Assembly: GCA_038373885.1 (NCBI GenBank)
Contig: JAWZYV010014418.1
Coordinates: 1,443,201-1,507,200, forward strand
Length of the DNA: 64,000 nucleotides
DNA from: Cheiracanthium punctorium
Lineage: Eukaryota; Arthropoda; Arachnida; Araneae; Cheiracanthiidae
Direction of reading: 5' to 3'
Within the stretch, counting starts at the first letter, position 1. Every line of letters begins with the position of its first letter. Below are positions 10,431 to 21,486 of this stretch, in pieces. The notes under the pieces were generated by a model. That model had not been told where the DNA came from. It saw nothing but the letters and a program-made list of their open reading frames with translations, and did not search any database. Both the position numbers and the translations under genes were made by a program.

Positions 10431-10640
10431 GGCCCGTTTACATGGGAAAACGGAAAATCCCGGGTAAAAGCAGAGGATAGGGAAAAACCTGCAATGCATC
10501 ATGGGAAAGCGAGGTCATCCCTGCATTCACCCTTCACTGGACTAGGAATCTTTTTACACCGCGTGTTTTCCCTACGTAAGGGAAGCGGGGAAGAAAGCAA
10601 AGAAAGTTTTACCCCGCATTTTCGTCCATGTAAACGGGCC
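10431..10640. mobile_element. MITE with GGCCCGTTTACATGG ends
   Basis: GGCCCGTTTACATGG and CCATGTAAACGGGCC are exactly inverted 15-mers bounding 210 bp. Inner 'GGTAAAA...TTTTACC' segments extend the pairing. The GG-CCGTT start and small size resemble PIF/Harbinger MITEs, but the flanks TTA and CAA do not prove a TSD. Confidence 0.7.
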
Positions 10641-10689
10641 CAATTTTTCCCGAAAAGGTACTGCCTTTCCGAATCAGTTTAGGCTCCAG

Positions 10690-11958
10690 GGGTTACCTAT
10701 TCCGTGAAAGAGAGTGGTTAAGATCATGGGGTGTTGGTTCTCCAGGAACCTTAGATTTCGAGATCATATTGAGGATATTCGTCGTAAGTGCACTAAGCGT
10801 TTGAACCTGCTAAAGGCTTTTGAGATCCCTCGTTGGGGAGCTCGCACCTTGGACCTGCTTCCCATTCTCAACTCCATTTTCCGCGGTACCAGTGAGTTCG
10901 CTTGCCTCATATATCAGGAAACGTCCGTTTCGGAATTAAAAATCTTGATGCAATATATAAGGCTGCGCTCCGTTTCGCACTGGGAGTTACTCGGTGGACC
11001 CCTCTTCCTAAACTCTATCGTGAAGCTGGCCAGTGCCTTCTCCCTTTCCACCGCCGCTACCTGTTCGATACTTTCCTTCTTAGGAGCTGCCCGGCCGGGA
11101 ACTTCATGGGGTCTCCTGCTCTGCAGAGCTGATACGGGAGCGGCAGCTGGTCCCTCGACCAAGGTAGTTTCTCTTCTCGCTGCCTTATACAAAAGGTGTG
11201 GGCCCGTTACTCTTCTCCTACGAACATCGAAATTACCACGGAAGGCCTCCCCTTCTAGTATAGAGACCTCCCTCCGGAGGGTTTCATGACTAGTTTTAAG
11301 GACTTCATAGGCTCAAGCTATATACGCTGGCAATTTATCGCCACTGATGCGTCGAAAGACGAGACTCGTACTTCCATACCTGGTAGACCTGGCCAGAAAC
11401 ATTACCATAGCTCATTTGGTACAACATATCAATTCAGTATTCACTGCAGAGATTTTGGCTTTGATTTTAGGTATCGGGCTCCTTCATGGGGAGCGTAGCA
11501 TCATCATCTCTGATAACTTGTCCGGGCTCAAAGCTCTACAGTCGCTTAATCCCAAATCACCTTCTGCAATCCTATACCTTGCATACACTATTAGTAGAAA
11601 AGTTAAGGGTCGTCTCAAAATGATATGGGTCCCTGGTCACACTGGCATTGAGGAAAATGAAGTGGCGGACCCCTTTCAGCACGATCACCTACGGGGATCA
11701 CCGCCGAAGATATCAGAAGAAACCTTAAACAAGAAATGTGGAAAGACTTTGACGCATTGTGGCGAGGGAGTAAATATGCAGACTGCGGAGATTTCCTGGG
11801 CAACAACATTTATGCGTTGACTTGTAACCGGAAGGAAGATGTTCTTACTGCCCGCTTCCGCACTCAGTCATTGCCGACGGAGGCTCAGCTGTTTCGTTTC
11901 CACCTTCGGGATTCCCCCTTTGCCAAGTCTGCTGGGCTGATATCGGAACTGAACACAT
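10690..11958 (+). pseudogene. LINE (I/Jockey-like) 3' half: RT C-terminus plus RNase H, broken
   Basis: The segment opens in the post-catalytic part of a non-LTR reverse transcriptase: 'HIEDIRRKCTKRLNLLKAF' (about 10760-10820), then 'IYKAALRFALGVTRWTPLP' (about 10953-11010) in another frame. An RNase H domain follows: 'FIATDAS' near 11335-11355, 'AEILALILGIG' near 11450-11480, 'IISDNLSGLKAL' near 11500-11540 and 'WVPGHTGIEENEVAD' near 11625-11670, covering the DEDD-type acidic positions. The C-terminal 'RFRTQSLPTEAQLFRF' lies near 11860-11910. At least four frame changes mark it as dead. The gene is 5'-truncated, as is usual for LINEs, and is split by the element at 11962-16813, resuming at 16814. 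Confidence 0.85.
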
Positions 11959-11989
11959 TATGGGCTCTATTCTGCCACGTACGTTAAAG

Positions 11990-12094
11990 CGAACGTTCGG
12001 ATTTGTGACGTCATCCAAAACTTATCCGTGCCGCATCCTAGTTAACGAACGTTCGAAAAATTGGTATTCTGGAAGCCCTTCAAACGAACGTTCG
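11990..12094. promoter_or_regulatory. Iterated CGAACGTTCG palindromes near the element end
   Basis: CGAACGTTCG or its 9-bp core occurs at 11990-11999, 12046-12055 and 12085-12094, and once near the other end at 16776-16785. Repeated palindromes next to TIRs are typical transposase-binding sites. That role is inferred. Confidence 0.5.
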
Positions 12095-12099
12095 AAACA

Positions 12100-12978
12100 G
12101 ACTACAGCGTGCGGAAGGCGGAGCAAATTCCAAACAGTTCGTCCCAAAATGTCGATGTCACACAAACAAGAGTGATGATTTTTACGTCACTTCCTATTGA
12201 TTATAGCCAATGAAAATTCGGCAGACGATTTTCGGAAAGCAGTGAAAACTTGTAAACTGTCGAAGTGATAAGTTACAGCCGGGCACTGGGTACTCCAAGC
12301 AAACTTATTTCCATGTTGATTTCCCAAAAGGTTTTTTAATTGTTTGATAACTTTAATATTCGACAAAAATAAGGCATTTCACCTCATTTTCAACTACAGT
12401 ACAGTAAGTTTTAACTCTTGTATGAATTTAAAGTAAATTGAATGACTATAAATATAATTAATTCTTTGATAATAGTTGAAATCGTCTAAGCCTAACGATC
12501 TGAGAACATAAATAAACATCATGTACCCGTAATGTAGGCATTTATTAGTCCTATACTAGTGTTGTATTATATTTTTGTGTTTTTTAACTTGATAATGAAT
12601 ATAGTTGAACACAAATAACAACAAAATGTGTATTACTTTTGTTTCATAAATTATTTATGAATTTATTGTGTATTTTGGAATGTTTTATGTAATCATTTTA
12701 CATGATTACTTGTTATATAATGGATTAATCATGTTTTATAAATAGCGATCTGATCAGCGAAGACAATATTTATACATTGAAGCGATTTTTTTCAACAATA
12801 AAAACTTTATTTAATGTATTTTCTTTATAATAATGGTATTTAATTTTGTAATGGGTGCTAAATTATTTAAATGCATAATTACTGTAAATTCTGTGTCAAG
12901 GTGTTCTTTTTCATAGAATGGACCTCATTTGAGAATTCTAAATATGTAATTTGTATTGACTATAACTATAGATTGCTT
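12100..12978. other. Interior of the 4.85-kb element, unassigned
   Basis: Strongly AT-rich, no coding frame of note and no repeat structure recognised. Confidence 0.4.
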
Positions 12979-12991
12979 ATTATCATTGCAA

Positions 12992-13273
12992 ACCAATGTG
13001 TAGCACAGTGGTTAAAGCCACTGACATTGGGAGATGGCTCAAGTGGAGGAACAGGGTTCTGTCCTCTCGCGGGGCCGTCGGTCTAGCGGTCTGGAGTTTT
13101 GGGCGGTTTTCTCCAGATGTAACGTGAATACGCGCTAGATACCCAGAAAAGTCCTCCCCCAAGGCATTTGACCCCCCCTTGTGTTTGTCCTTTCTTTGAC
13201 GTGGATTTATAAGCGGTTCCTCGTGAACAAGCACACAAATCCGAATACATGTTCCAATAACAACAACAACAAC
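12992..13273 (+). mobile_element. tRNA-derived SINE copy 1 with perfect 13-bp TSD
   Basis: The head contains a box-A-like TAGCACAGTGG at 13002-13012 and a box-B-like GGGTTCTGTCC about 43 bp further on. Next come a family-specific body ('GTCTGGAGTTTTGGGCGG', 'CTCCAGATGTAACGTGAATA') and an (AAC)n tail. ATTATCATTGCAA occurs directly before (12979-12991) and after (13274-13286), which is the mark of LINE-driven retroposition. Related copies lie at 15155-15400 and 47697-47885. Confidence 0.9.
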
Positions 13274-13286
13274 ATTATCATTGCAA

Positions 13287-14366
13287 TTTTGTCTGTAGTT
13301 TGTTTTTTGTGAACTTCAAAAGATTAAAATTGTTTATTCACCTTATGTTTTTTAAACATACAGTATATCACTCGTACGTACATATACATATCTATTTCTT
13401 AAAACTGTTCAAGTACCATAGTATGTATGTTTCTCATCTCTTCATTATTTGTAAGATAAGCTATATAGTAGAATTCTTAAATTTTATTTTCTAAACATAT
13501 TTTTAAAGGACTAAAACATTAGTGTCATGTAGCATGTTGTTTTTCAATATTATATAATGTGTGCTTAGTTAAGCTAGATAATCTTTTTTTATTAAAATTC
13601 TTTCATAGGTAGGAACATTCGGTGTCAGAGACGAATTCATAAATTTGCTGCTTGAACAAAAGGGCTACCTATAGGCAGAACCAAAGCATCGTCTACTTTA
13701 CTGTCTTTGTAGGTTATAGCCTTGTTAGCCTACTTAGAAATTCGCAACTGCATGTGTATGGTGTAGTATTTACTAGCTGGATTCTGATCGTTGGAGCAGA
13801 TATTAATTTAATTCTGCTTCATGTTTGGAATTCTGCTGGTGTGTGGCTACTTAGTTATATATATTATAGATTAAAGAACCTTGCAGTTAAAAGTAAACTC
13901 TAGGTAAGTGATTTCATTACTGTCAATTAATAATTAAATTGATTAAAATACAAAGATAATAAGTCTTGTTTAAGAAAAAAATCATCTTTTATTTATAAAA
14001 AGTTACATTTTTGTAAATACCAACTTATGTCATATTTCCCCCCCCCCCAAGGCAAATCAATATATTTTTAATTTAAGGATAAAAGTTTAGTTTAATAGTT
14101 AATCGTGAAATTCGTCTGTCATTTTATGAAAGATATTTTCTGTTGTCGTTGAGGCTGTTGTCTTAGTTTTTCTGATTGCTCAAAATCTTTTGAACTTTTA
14201 ATTTTCTCTTAATGTAAATGTAGATCATTAGCATTATTCTTGAGTGAAAATGTATTTGGATAACACTGAAGTTCGAACTTTAGTTACCTGCTTTGAAAAC
14301 TTAAAACTTCCTTTAGAAACGAATTTTCAGTTAGCGAAGTTTGATGAATGTGAGATTAACAACGAG

Positions 14367-14398
<32 letters not shown>

Positions 14399-14590
14399 AA
14401 ACATCTATAAACGGTTTATTTATGTTATAAATATAGAACATTTTTGAAGGTGATAATAACGTTCTGTTAAACTGCATTATACAAATAAGTAATTTTAAAT
14501 AACATGAAATACACCTATTGTACAACTCCGGAAAAAAAGGCACTTGCAATTTCGAAGAGGAATGTTGTATATACCAATCGCTTACGAATG
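13287..14590. other. Unassigned AT-rich interior
   Basis: Poly-C at 14038-14048 and poly-A at 14367-14382. The frame at 13652-13903 shows no family motif and is not called. Confidence 0.4.
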
Positions 14591-14591
14591 A

Positions 14592-16292
14592 CAGGCCCGT
14601 AGCCAGGCGATTCGACTAGATGGACGCAGTATCCCAGGATGGCTATGTATTTTCAATTGTTTTTTTCTCCTCCCTTCCCGCCTCGGAGATCCTTAAAGTG
14701 TTACGAAAGCACATCTCTGGCTATTTCATTTACTTTATTGTTTTTACTAATTTAATCGCGTATGTTAATAAAATTACAATGCAGGCAAAAAGTCCTGAAC
14801 ACGTGCAAGTTTTTGTGGTTGACTTAATTTTCATTATAAAATTTCCGTATTATCTTAACTATTGTTAGTGATTCTAAAATGTTTTAACGCTTTCCAACAA
14901 AGCTGAGAAGTGATTATAATTTCAGTTCTGTCAATCTGTTCTATCCGTCTGTCCGTGTGCTAACAGCCGTAAATATTCATCGACCACTACGAAGTTCTAT
15001 ATGTTATCCCTATGCACTGCGCCATGTACGGTATTGAAAATCGTGTATGTAGAATTCATAGAGCACTCAAAATAAATGAATACATTTTGCTCTATGGGCA
15101 GTCATTCTTTAAAGCTTATTTTAGGGACATTCGGCTATTTCAAACAAAAGAAAAGCCGACTATGGCCAAATGGATAAGACACTAAACATAGTGGATGGCT
15201 GAAGTGTATAAGTCCAGGGTTCTGGCCTACCGCGTGGCTGTCGAACTAACTGTCTTGAGTCTTGGGCTGTTTCTCCAGATGTAACGTGAATACGCATTTG
15301 AACCTCCTAAAAAACTTTTCACCCAAGACAAACCAACCCCCTTTACAGATAGTTCTAGTGTAGCTTTGACTTAATTGCAAAACCGATCAATCAAATGGTC
15401 AAATGGAACAAAATTGTTATTTGTTATTAAGAATTACAAAGCAGAGCTCTTCATAGCGCCTCTATTATTTGTAGTTCCTTTACAGGACGCCCAAATGTAC
15501 TACGATTCTAGAAAATTGTGAAAATGAAATTTAAAAAAAATGGAAATTTTTATAAATGCCCATCTATCATGGAATCACGATGTAGATTTCTGGTCAAGAG
15601 AAAGGGCTATCGGATTGAACATTTAAAAAATAGTCATATTTTAAGCATATAAACTATATCCGGCCTCAAAACGCTTAAAAAAGTGTAAACATCCTCTGTA
15701 TTTACATCAGTTAGAGCACTGACGGACAGACAGACAAACCAAAATCATAAGCATTCTTCAGCAAATTTTATATTTCACATGACAAAATGTATTAAGCACT
15801 CAATATTTAATTTGTAGTATTTTTTAACACTAGAAATAATACAAATATGATGTACTGTAAAAGCAATCTAGAAGATTGGTATGTTGGCAAACCGGTCACC
15901 AAAATCAGCGACGCACATAGGTTTATACTTCGGGAGAGGGGGGGGGATTTTAATTTTTTTTTTTAGAATAGTTAATATAAATGTTTTAAAATAGCTGATT
16001 TTTATAATTATTTTACATTTTCTGAGGGCGCCCAGGCGCCCCTCGCCCCCCTCTCGAATACGGCAGTGAGAAAACGACTTGAGTTTTAAAAGTATGCTGA
16101 AAATGCACAATATGTCGTATGTACTTCAGTAATGGTACAACAAGATTTTAAAAATGTTTAATTTTTTTCATTTATTAAAATCACTTTTCTGTCAATTTTT
16201 CGAATTCGGGATAAGCGTTTAATTTACGGGGGGGGATTCTTTTCTGGGAGGGCACTGCCCGTAATTTTATCCCTCGCTGGCTACTAGCCTGA
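14592..16292. mobile_element. Possible hAT-like element with CAGGCCCGTAGCCAG ends
   Basis: CAGGCCCGTAGCCAGG near 14592 and CTGGCTACTAGCCTG ending near 16292 are inverted. The flanks share only about half of 8 bases, so the pairing may be between two separate remnants. The interior right side contains G-rich MITE-like stretches (about 15930-16050 and 16230-16270) and a SINE. Confidence 0.4.
15155..15400 (+). mobile_element. tRNA-derived SINE copy 2
   Basis: It shares with copy 1 the order 'GTGGATGGCTGAAGTG', 'CAGGGTTCTGGCC', 'GGGCTGTTTCTCCAGATGTAA' and 'CGTGAATACGC'. It is more diverged and its TSD is not clear. Confidence 0.75.
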
Positions 16293-16813
16293 CGTACACT
16301 TTAATTTAAAGTATGCGTAAGGAGCCATCATATTTAAAGACGCACCTACTTAATTTTTACAATGGCAGCAGCTATATTTCACTTCGTATTTCTAAAAATT
16401 TAGCTCATTTTAACACCGAATAGCAATTTTCAATACCTTTGAAGTAAAAATTAATGAGTTGTTATCTTGTAAAATTTCCCTCTTCCTATGTTAAAATATT
16501 TTTTCATCCTATTAATATAATATCCTATCCCTTCATGCCTCTTCGCACTCTTCTATCACGCTGATAAAATTCTGCAAAGCAGCTGCCGCCCTTTTGATTT
16601 GAAGCATTTTCAGCGTACGGATTCTCTAACGCCACGATTTTCTTGGCGGGTTGAAACGTATGCTAGAATGTAAACATACGGAAGTTAGAATCCGCACCTA
16701 AAGCTCTACCGTACCTTGCAGAATACCAACATACGGTAGATGGTTACGAATGACGTCAATATGATGTCACACATCCGAACGTTCGCTTAAACGTACGTGG
16801 CAGAATAGAGCCC

Positions 16814-17465
16814 TATGTCTTCGCGGAGGAACGGGCGTTACTAACAGACAGGATGCAGATCTTCAGACCGTTTGAGTGGTCGAAGTTTCGGGGATATTGT
16901 CTGAGAATAAGAGACTGTTCTCCTTATGGTATTGGCTGTTTTTAAGGAGCGGTAGGTTTTAAGAGATTCCCTTTAGGTGTTTTTTGCCACCCTGGTGCCT
17001 CTATTCTTGGAGGCCGCTGTTTATTGCGTTGTTTGATGCTTTATCGAGATTGCCTGAATTGTTCGGCGTCGCGTAAGGCCGCTTTCCACACCAAGAGGGA
17101 ACCTCTCGCCGCTTGGCCAATTATCACTTCTAAGCAATAAATTTTTCGCACCGCAGAGAAAGAGGGAGATACTCCGGACAAAAGGTAATTGGGGACCGTG
17201 GATAATATTGCGGTTTCACACTTGCGGTATCACACCCCATCTATTGTTCAGTCCAGGGGGTCTCCGCTGTCGCCCGGCGGAAAGCGCGGCCAAATATTTC
17301 CAATCAAATACATTGTAACGGTGGCAATCGCTGGGTGTGGGCAATGACCTTCACTAGAAGGTCTATCTGAAGTTTTCTTTTAGTGGGTTTTATGGAACAA
17401 TAGAGGTCATGCCAGCCAGCCGGCCGTAGCACATACCTCAACCACACACACACACACACAAAAAT
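16814..17465 (+). pseudogene. LINE 3' end continuing from 11958, with CA-rich tail
   Basis: After the 4.85-kb insertion the first ~110 bp read on as LINE C-terminus ('VFAEERALLTDRMQIFRPF' is visible in one frame). An untranslated stretch follows and ends in a (CA)n/A tract at 17442-17463. The continuity across 11958 and 16814 is what proves that the middle element is an insertion. Confidence 0.7.
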
Positions 17466-17744
17466 CATTCCACAAAGGAAGTAATATATTTTCTAGCTTG
17501 TTATTCACTTGATCTTGTGGCCACAAAGAAAGAAAAAAGTTATTACTTATATATCACAATGACACTGATAGCACTTGGTGATTCCCCCCCCCCCGCCAAG
17601 CACCAATACGCTGGAAATAACAATAATGCTCTTTCCTGTAAAACACAATATGTTTTTGCTGATCTTTCAGTCAATTTCATATATTTAACAGAATTATAAA
17701 ATAAAGGTTATAAAAATACAATGAAATAATATTAGTCTTTAAAA

Positions 17745-18737
17745 CGGGCCGCCGAAATCCTGTCTTCCCCGGGGGAGGAACATTTGGCTTTGCCGATGGC
17801 TCTATTCAGCTCTGCTATACAGGAATCGTTTTCCAACGATAGTCCTGTTGGCTTAGGTCATATGAGATAACTTCCAAGGAATACGCACTCCCGAAGTAGG
17901 AAGCGAAGACCGCAGCTTGGTCCTCGCGTTCAGAATACATCCTGTTTTCATGTTCTAGGATTAAGTGGAATCGCTCTCGTTTTGACGTCTCGCTAAAGCT
18001 TTAAAAACAGGGTAAAGTTTCCAGACGCGGTTTTTGCTGTATAGGTTACTCCAGAACGCTTTGGCTTGGTCGCGCATGCGACGGCGAAGACGGGCGGTGA
18101 GCTTCTTATATTCTACCCAGTAATCGGAGAGGTGTTTCTTGGCCATTCGGAGATATTTTCTTTTTTGTCCTAGGAGCCAGGGGCATTGAAGATCTCACCA
18201 TTCCGGGTTCGTCCGCTCCCTTAACCGAATTTTATTTGAGTGGTCCCGAACGGCTGTTTTGTGGTCTTGCATGATGTTTTCGATTGTGAGAGGCTCCCGG
18301 GACTGCAATTCCCGATTCAATTGAGCATCCACCTGAGTCCAATCTGTGCGGAGGCGCACACTGCTCTCATCTTGGGAGTAAGGTAGTTTAATAATGATCG
18401 GAAAATGGTCGGACTCCAAAAGATCAGGGTGGACATAAGTTTGCTGGTTGAGATAAAGGTCCGGACTGGCGAAGGACAGGTCAATGAGCGAGGTCCTACC
18501 GGAGGGAGATACGCGAGTGCTGTGTATGGCATTCAGGGCACACATTATTATTGACATACCAACTGGCTATCTCCCTTACCAACATTCCCCCAAGTTCTGT
18601 GTTTTTGATTGAAGTCGCCCAGGATGAGGAAGAGACGCTGCATCTGACGGAAGAGTGCTTGGAGCTTGGAGCCAAAGCTCCGTTACTTTGCCCTCTGAGA
18701 TGTATATATTAACCAGGGAAAGCCATATTCTGTCTAG
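17745..18737 (-). pseudogene. LINE ORF2, endonuclease C-terminal part and linker to RT (second LINE)
   Basis: On the minus strand, just after the hAT insertion, the frame reads 'IWLSLVNIYIS' and then 'SPSGRTSLIDLSFASPDLYL' and 'SDHFPIIIKL' (18557-18380). These are the SLIDLxFxSP and SDHxPI motifs of apurinic-type LINE endonucleases, and the SDH holds catalytic Asp and His. Downstream, 'WVEYKKLTARLRRRMRDQAK' (18130-18050) is the usual basic linker before the reverse transcriptase. The RT itself is absent because homology stops near 17745. A frameshift is needed near 18540. This element runs opposite to the LINE at 10690-17465 and their 3' sides face each other. Confidence 0.8.
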
Positions 18738-18739
18738 GC

Positions 18740-18845
18740 CAGGGATGGGCAAACTACGGCCCGCGGGCCAAATCCGGCCCGCCGGAAGGTTTTATCCGGC
18801 TCGCGGGTGGAATTTTAATTACCCGGTCCAACTGAAATTGAAAGA

Positions 18846-18878
<33 letters not shown>

Positions 18879-19395
18879 CCATATTAAGAATTAAGAAGAT
18901 GGCTTGAAAAAAGTGCATTTTGAGTTCGAACGCAGATTGTGAAGCAGTGAGGTCTGATTGGCAGCTAGAATTGATTGAATTGCAATCTAACAATCATCTC
19001 AAGCAGTTGTTTCTAAATATGCCAGAGTTTTACAAATCATTATCGAAAGTAAGTTTCCCAAATTTAATATCTCACGCCCAGAAAATCAGTGCTGCGTTTG
19101 CTTCATCTAATACATGAGAATAAGTGTTTTCAACTATGAACCTTAGAGAAAATTCTTTCAGAAGTAGACTGATAGATGAGCATTTAGCCTCGTTCCTTAG
19201 AATCAGTGCATCTCACTTCGAACCTCAATATAAGGAACTTTTAAAAATGAAATCTCAATTTCATTCATCTTATTAACATATTTAAATTGTCATACTTGTA
19301 CATTGTTCTTGAAATTTTAGAAAAATTTATCTTGGCCCGCCAAACTTTTTTTTTTCGATTTTTGGCCCGCGACCGAAAAAGTTTGCCCATCCCTG
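18740..19395 (+). mobile_element. Short hAT (Charlie/ZBED-like) element inserted in the LINE endonuclease
   Basis: The left end CAGGGATGGGCAAACTACGG and the right end AGTTTGCCCATCCCTG are inverted, and both continue into GGCCCGC-rich sequence. The flanks GTCTAGGC and GTCTATGC match at 7 of 8. LINE endonuclease coding continues directly on either side. The 656-bp body keeps only the transposase C-terminus and an (AT)n run near 18846-18874. Confidence 0.9.
18920..19276 (+). pseudogene. hAT transposase C-terminal dimerisation segment, broken
   Basis: One frame gives 'LELIELQSNNHLKQLF', 'FYKSLSKVSFPNLISHAQKI' and then 'VFSTMNLRENSFRSRLIDEH' and 'SFLRISAS'. This is the conserved end of hAT transposases of the GTF2IRD2/ZBED5/Charlie type (pattern CEQxFSxMxxxKxxxRSxLTDxHL). 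Two stop codons lie where the 'CEQ' of the motif belongs (19116-19124). The RNase-H-like catalytic core and the BED finger are missing, so this copy could only be moved in trans. Confidence 0.85.
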
Positions 19396-19403
19396 GTCTA
19401 TGC

Positions 19404-19645
19404 GCACCCTGACAATCATGGACTCAACACCCAGAAGGTCCGGAGACTTCTTCGCCTCAAGAGAGGAGGTGGAAAAGCGTACTTACCGCAATTAAAAGGC
19501 CACCGCCTCTTTCCCGGCGGTCCTGTCTGTAAATCGTCTTTCCCGGAATCTGTGACTCCACAAAGGGCGTCCATTTGAACCAGTGTTGTTTAGAACGTAA
19601 ACCCCTGGCATTCCATTGTATTACTGTAACATTTTTAGAGTCCAT
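19404..19645 (-). pseudogene. LINE ORF2 start: endonuclease N-terminus
   Basis: The minus-strand frame opens MDSKNVTVIQWNARGLRSKQ, matching the 'xIxQWNARGL' opening of LINE endonucleases, where the Asn is catalytic. It continues to 'RGGGLLIAVS' and, in another frame, 'LLGVESMIVRVRI'. It then meets the hAT element at 19395 and resumes as 'IWLSLVNIY' at 18731. The 'QET' catalytic segment that normally follows the first motif is not seen, so a deletion is likely around residues 25-40. Confidence 0.8.
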
Positions 19646-19779
19646 TGTTTGGAAATATGAAGAAAGGGGTCCGGTGAAAACAATCCCCAGACGAGAGAAA
19701 CAACAGGAAGCTAGGAAAAAAAAAACTTTAAAAAAAAACTCGACCGAAGCTAGGTAAGTCCTATCGACCCCGTCGAAAT

Positions 19780-20890
19780 CCCTTGGCCACTGTCCGAAAT
19801 CTTCTTTCCACGCCCAGAGCAGAGGAGGCGGCCCCAGACCCGCTGCTCAAAGCAATCTTCTTGTTCGAAAAGGAGAAGGGAGAGGGAATTGGGGTACTAC
19901 TGGCAGCTCGAAAGGTTTTTCAGTTTCAACTTGTGGTACGCTTTTGGCGACTAGAGTCACTATATTCTGAACCATGATGTGCATGGATGTTAGGTGCAGG
20001 TTTGCTTGTTGCTGCAAACTCTGTAAGAAAGCATCGTGAGACCGCTGAAATAATTCTGTTAAAGTTGACTCGGACTCCTTTTTTGTTATGTATTGTTCTG
20101 TCACAGGTGGGGCTGTTTTAACAGCTGTAGCATAGCCACCTTTAATCAGTGTCTGTCTAAACCGTCTTCTCGCTTCTGTGGTCGGGATATGGGCGTTCGC
20201 CTTGAAATGAAGGATCTCTATCCCTTTAGCGCGAACTTTACACGAGAAATCGGTAGCCTCATGATTTCCACCACAATTGTTACATTTAGCGGTTTCTTCA
20301 GTGCAAGCAGTACTTGAGTGGTCTTGCCCACATTTTCGACATGTCTCCGGATATTTACATTTGCTTGCTACATGGTCAAACCGCCAGCAGTTTTTACACT
20401 GCTTTTTCGATCTATAAATGGTTTAACTTTTTACCTCGTGTAGGAAAACTTAACTTCTTGTGGGATAATTGTCCTAAATATTGTCAGCAATATCGTTTCT
20501 GCAGGTACTATGCCCGTACCTGAGGTCCTTGTAAAGCGCCATAACTCCTTTATTTTTAAGGAATTTTCTCTTTGTAGCTCCGTTCCAATTTCCGCAAGAG
20601 GGGTATCAGCATCAATATTGTGGATCGCGAATTTCAAGGTGATATTTTCTCTCTGCACGTAGGTTGTTGTAACATCGACATTTAGGATGGACGTAGTTTA
20701 CACCAAAGCACAAGCAGTGCTTAAATCGTTAGTCTCTATTAATAATTTGTTATTTCGCGTCAAACGTAAGTTTTGGATGCATCCCTGGGTTCCAACTATT
20801 CTATCCAGCTCCTCTTTTAAAAGTTTTAGGCGGTTCCTGGGTGAGGAGTACCAGCGGTGAAAAAAATCCAGACCTGTTCCACCCCATTGC
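19780..20890 (-). pseudogene. LINE ORF1 (gag-like) with zinc knuckles
   Basis: From right to left, 20880-20700 reads 'LKEELDRIVGTQGCIQNLRL' and 'NKLLIETNDLSTACAL', the gag RNA-binding fold of I/Jockey-like LINEs. 'PLAEIGTELQRENS' and 'ETILLTIFRTIIPQEVKF' follow at 20600-20450. At 20400-20250 come three CCHC-type knuckles: CKNCWRFDHVASKC, CRKCGQDHSSTAC and CNNCGGNHEATDFSC. A stop after 'FSYTR' (20431-20433) and a frame change before the first knuckle show that it is degenerate. The region 19847-20104 is its Gln-rich tail. It lies just upstream of ORF2 with the spacing of an intact LINE, so these parts belong to one insertion. Confidence 0.85.
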
Positions 20891-21290
20891 TGAATGCATA
20901 TCTCAGTTGCTCATCTAGTTCAGGGTCCTCTTTAAGGAACTATTTTGGGTCCCACCCAACATCACGCACCTGGAATGACTAATGCATAGGGCCTCACTAC
21001 GTAGAAGCCGGCAGAGCGGCAACACCCGCTCCTGGCGTACACAATTAAAAAAACAAAAATTGACTTACCTAGTCAGCAGTAATAAACTTAGCGACGGATA
21101 CACCCGCAAACTGAAGCACTACACTCTTACAAGAACGAAAGAAAAAAACGAACTACTTCTCACTACAAACAAGAAACAAGCCAACAGAAGCCGGCCAGCC
21201 CGACCGTAAACACAACACGCCCATCGGCGAGTGAAGCTCTACGGAATGAGTTATTAAAGAACTCCCGAGAACCAACGCTCACACACCAAA
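20891..21290 (-). other. Probable LINE 5' untranslated region
   Basis: Upstream of the gag-like ORF on the minus strand. It is GC-richer than the surroundings and runs up to about 21290, after which composition returns to AT-rich. Confidence 0.45.
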
Positions 21291-21486
21291 CCTTCTTCTG
21301 TTTTTCTTCATCAGCTCCCTTGTGGAATGATATGGCTACTCCAATGTTAACTGCAAAGATATCTTTTCTTCATTTAAGTACCAGTGAAATTTCAGCCACG
21401 AAGCAAGCAGTATGATTATATTTATCATTATCATATTATATGTCACAACAGTAATCTATCTTACCCAAATATATATTGCTCCTGCC

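Larger units (their letters stand above)
11962..16813. mobile_element. 4.85-kb TIR element, TAT TSD, inserted in the LINE
   Basis: GGGCTCTATTCTGCCACGTA at 11962 is repeated inverted up to 16813, and the inverted match runs on for about 50 bp through GCGAACGTTCGGAT. TAT lies directly outside both ends (11959-11961 and 16814-16816), and LINE sequence continues on each side. The 3-bp TSD and the GG-rich terminus fit PIF/Harbinger better than other groups, although TAT is not the usual TWA target. Palindromic CGAACGTTCG sites repeat near the left end. No transposase is visible. SINEs at 12992 and 15155 are later arrivals. Confidence 0.85.

Noticed and set aside
10690..18737. The two LINE halves as one twin-primed (internally inverted) insertion
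   Set aside because: In twin priming the inverted 5' part lies on the 5' side of the 3' part. Here it lies beyond the 3' tail at 17465, so two insertions are needed.
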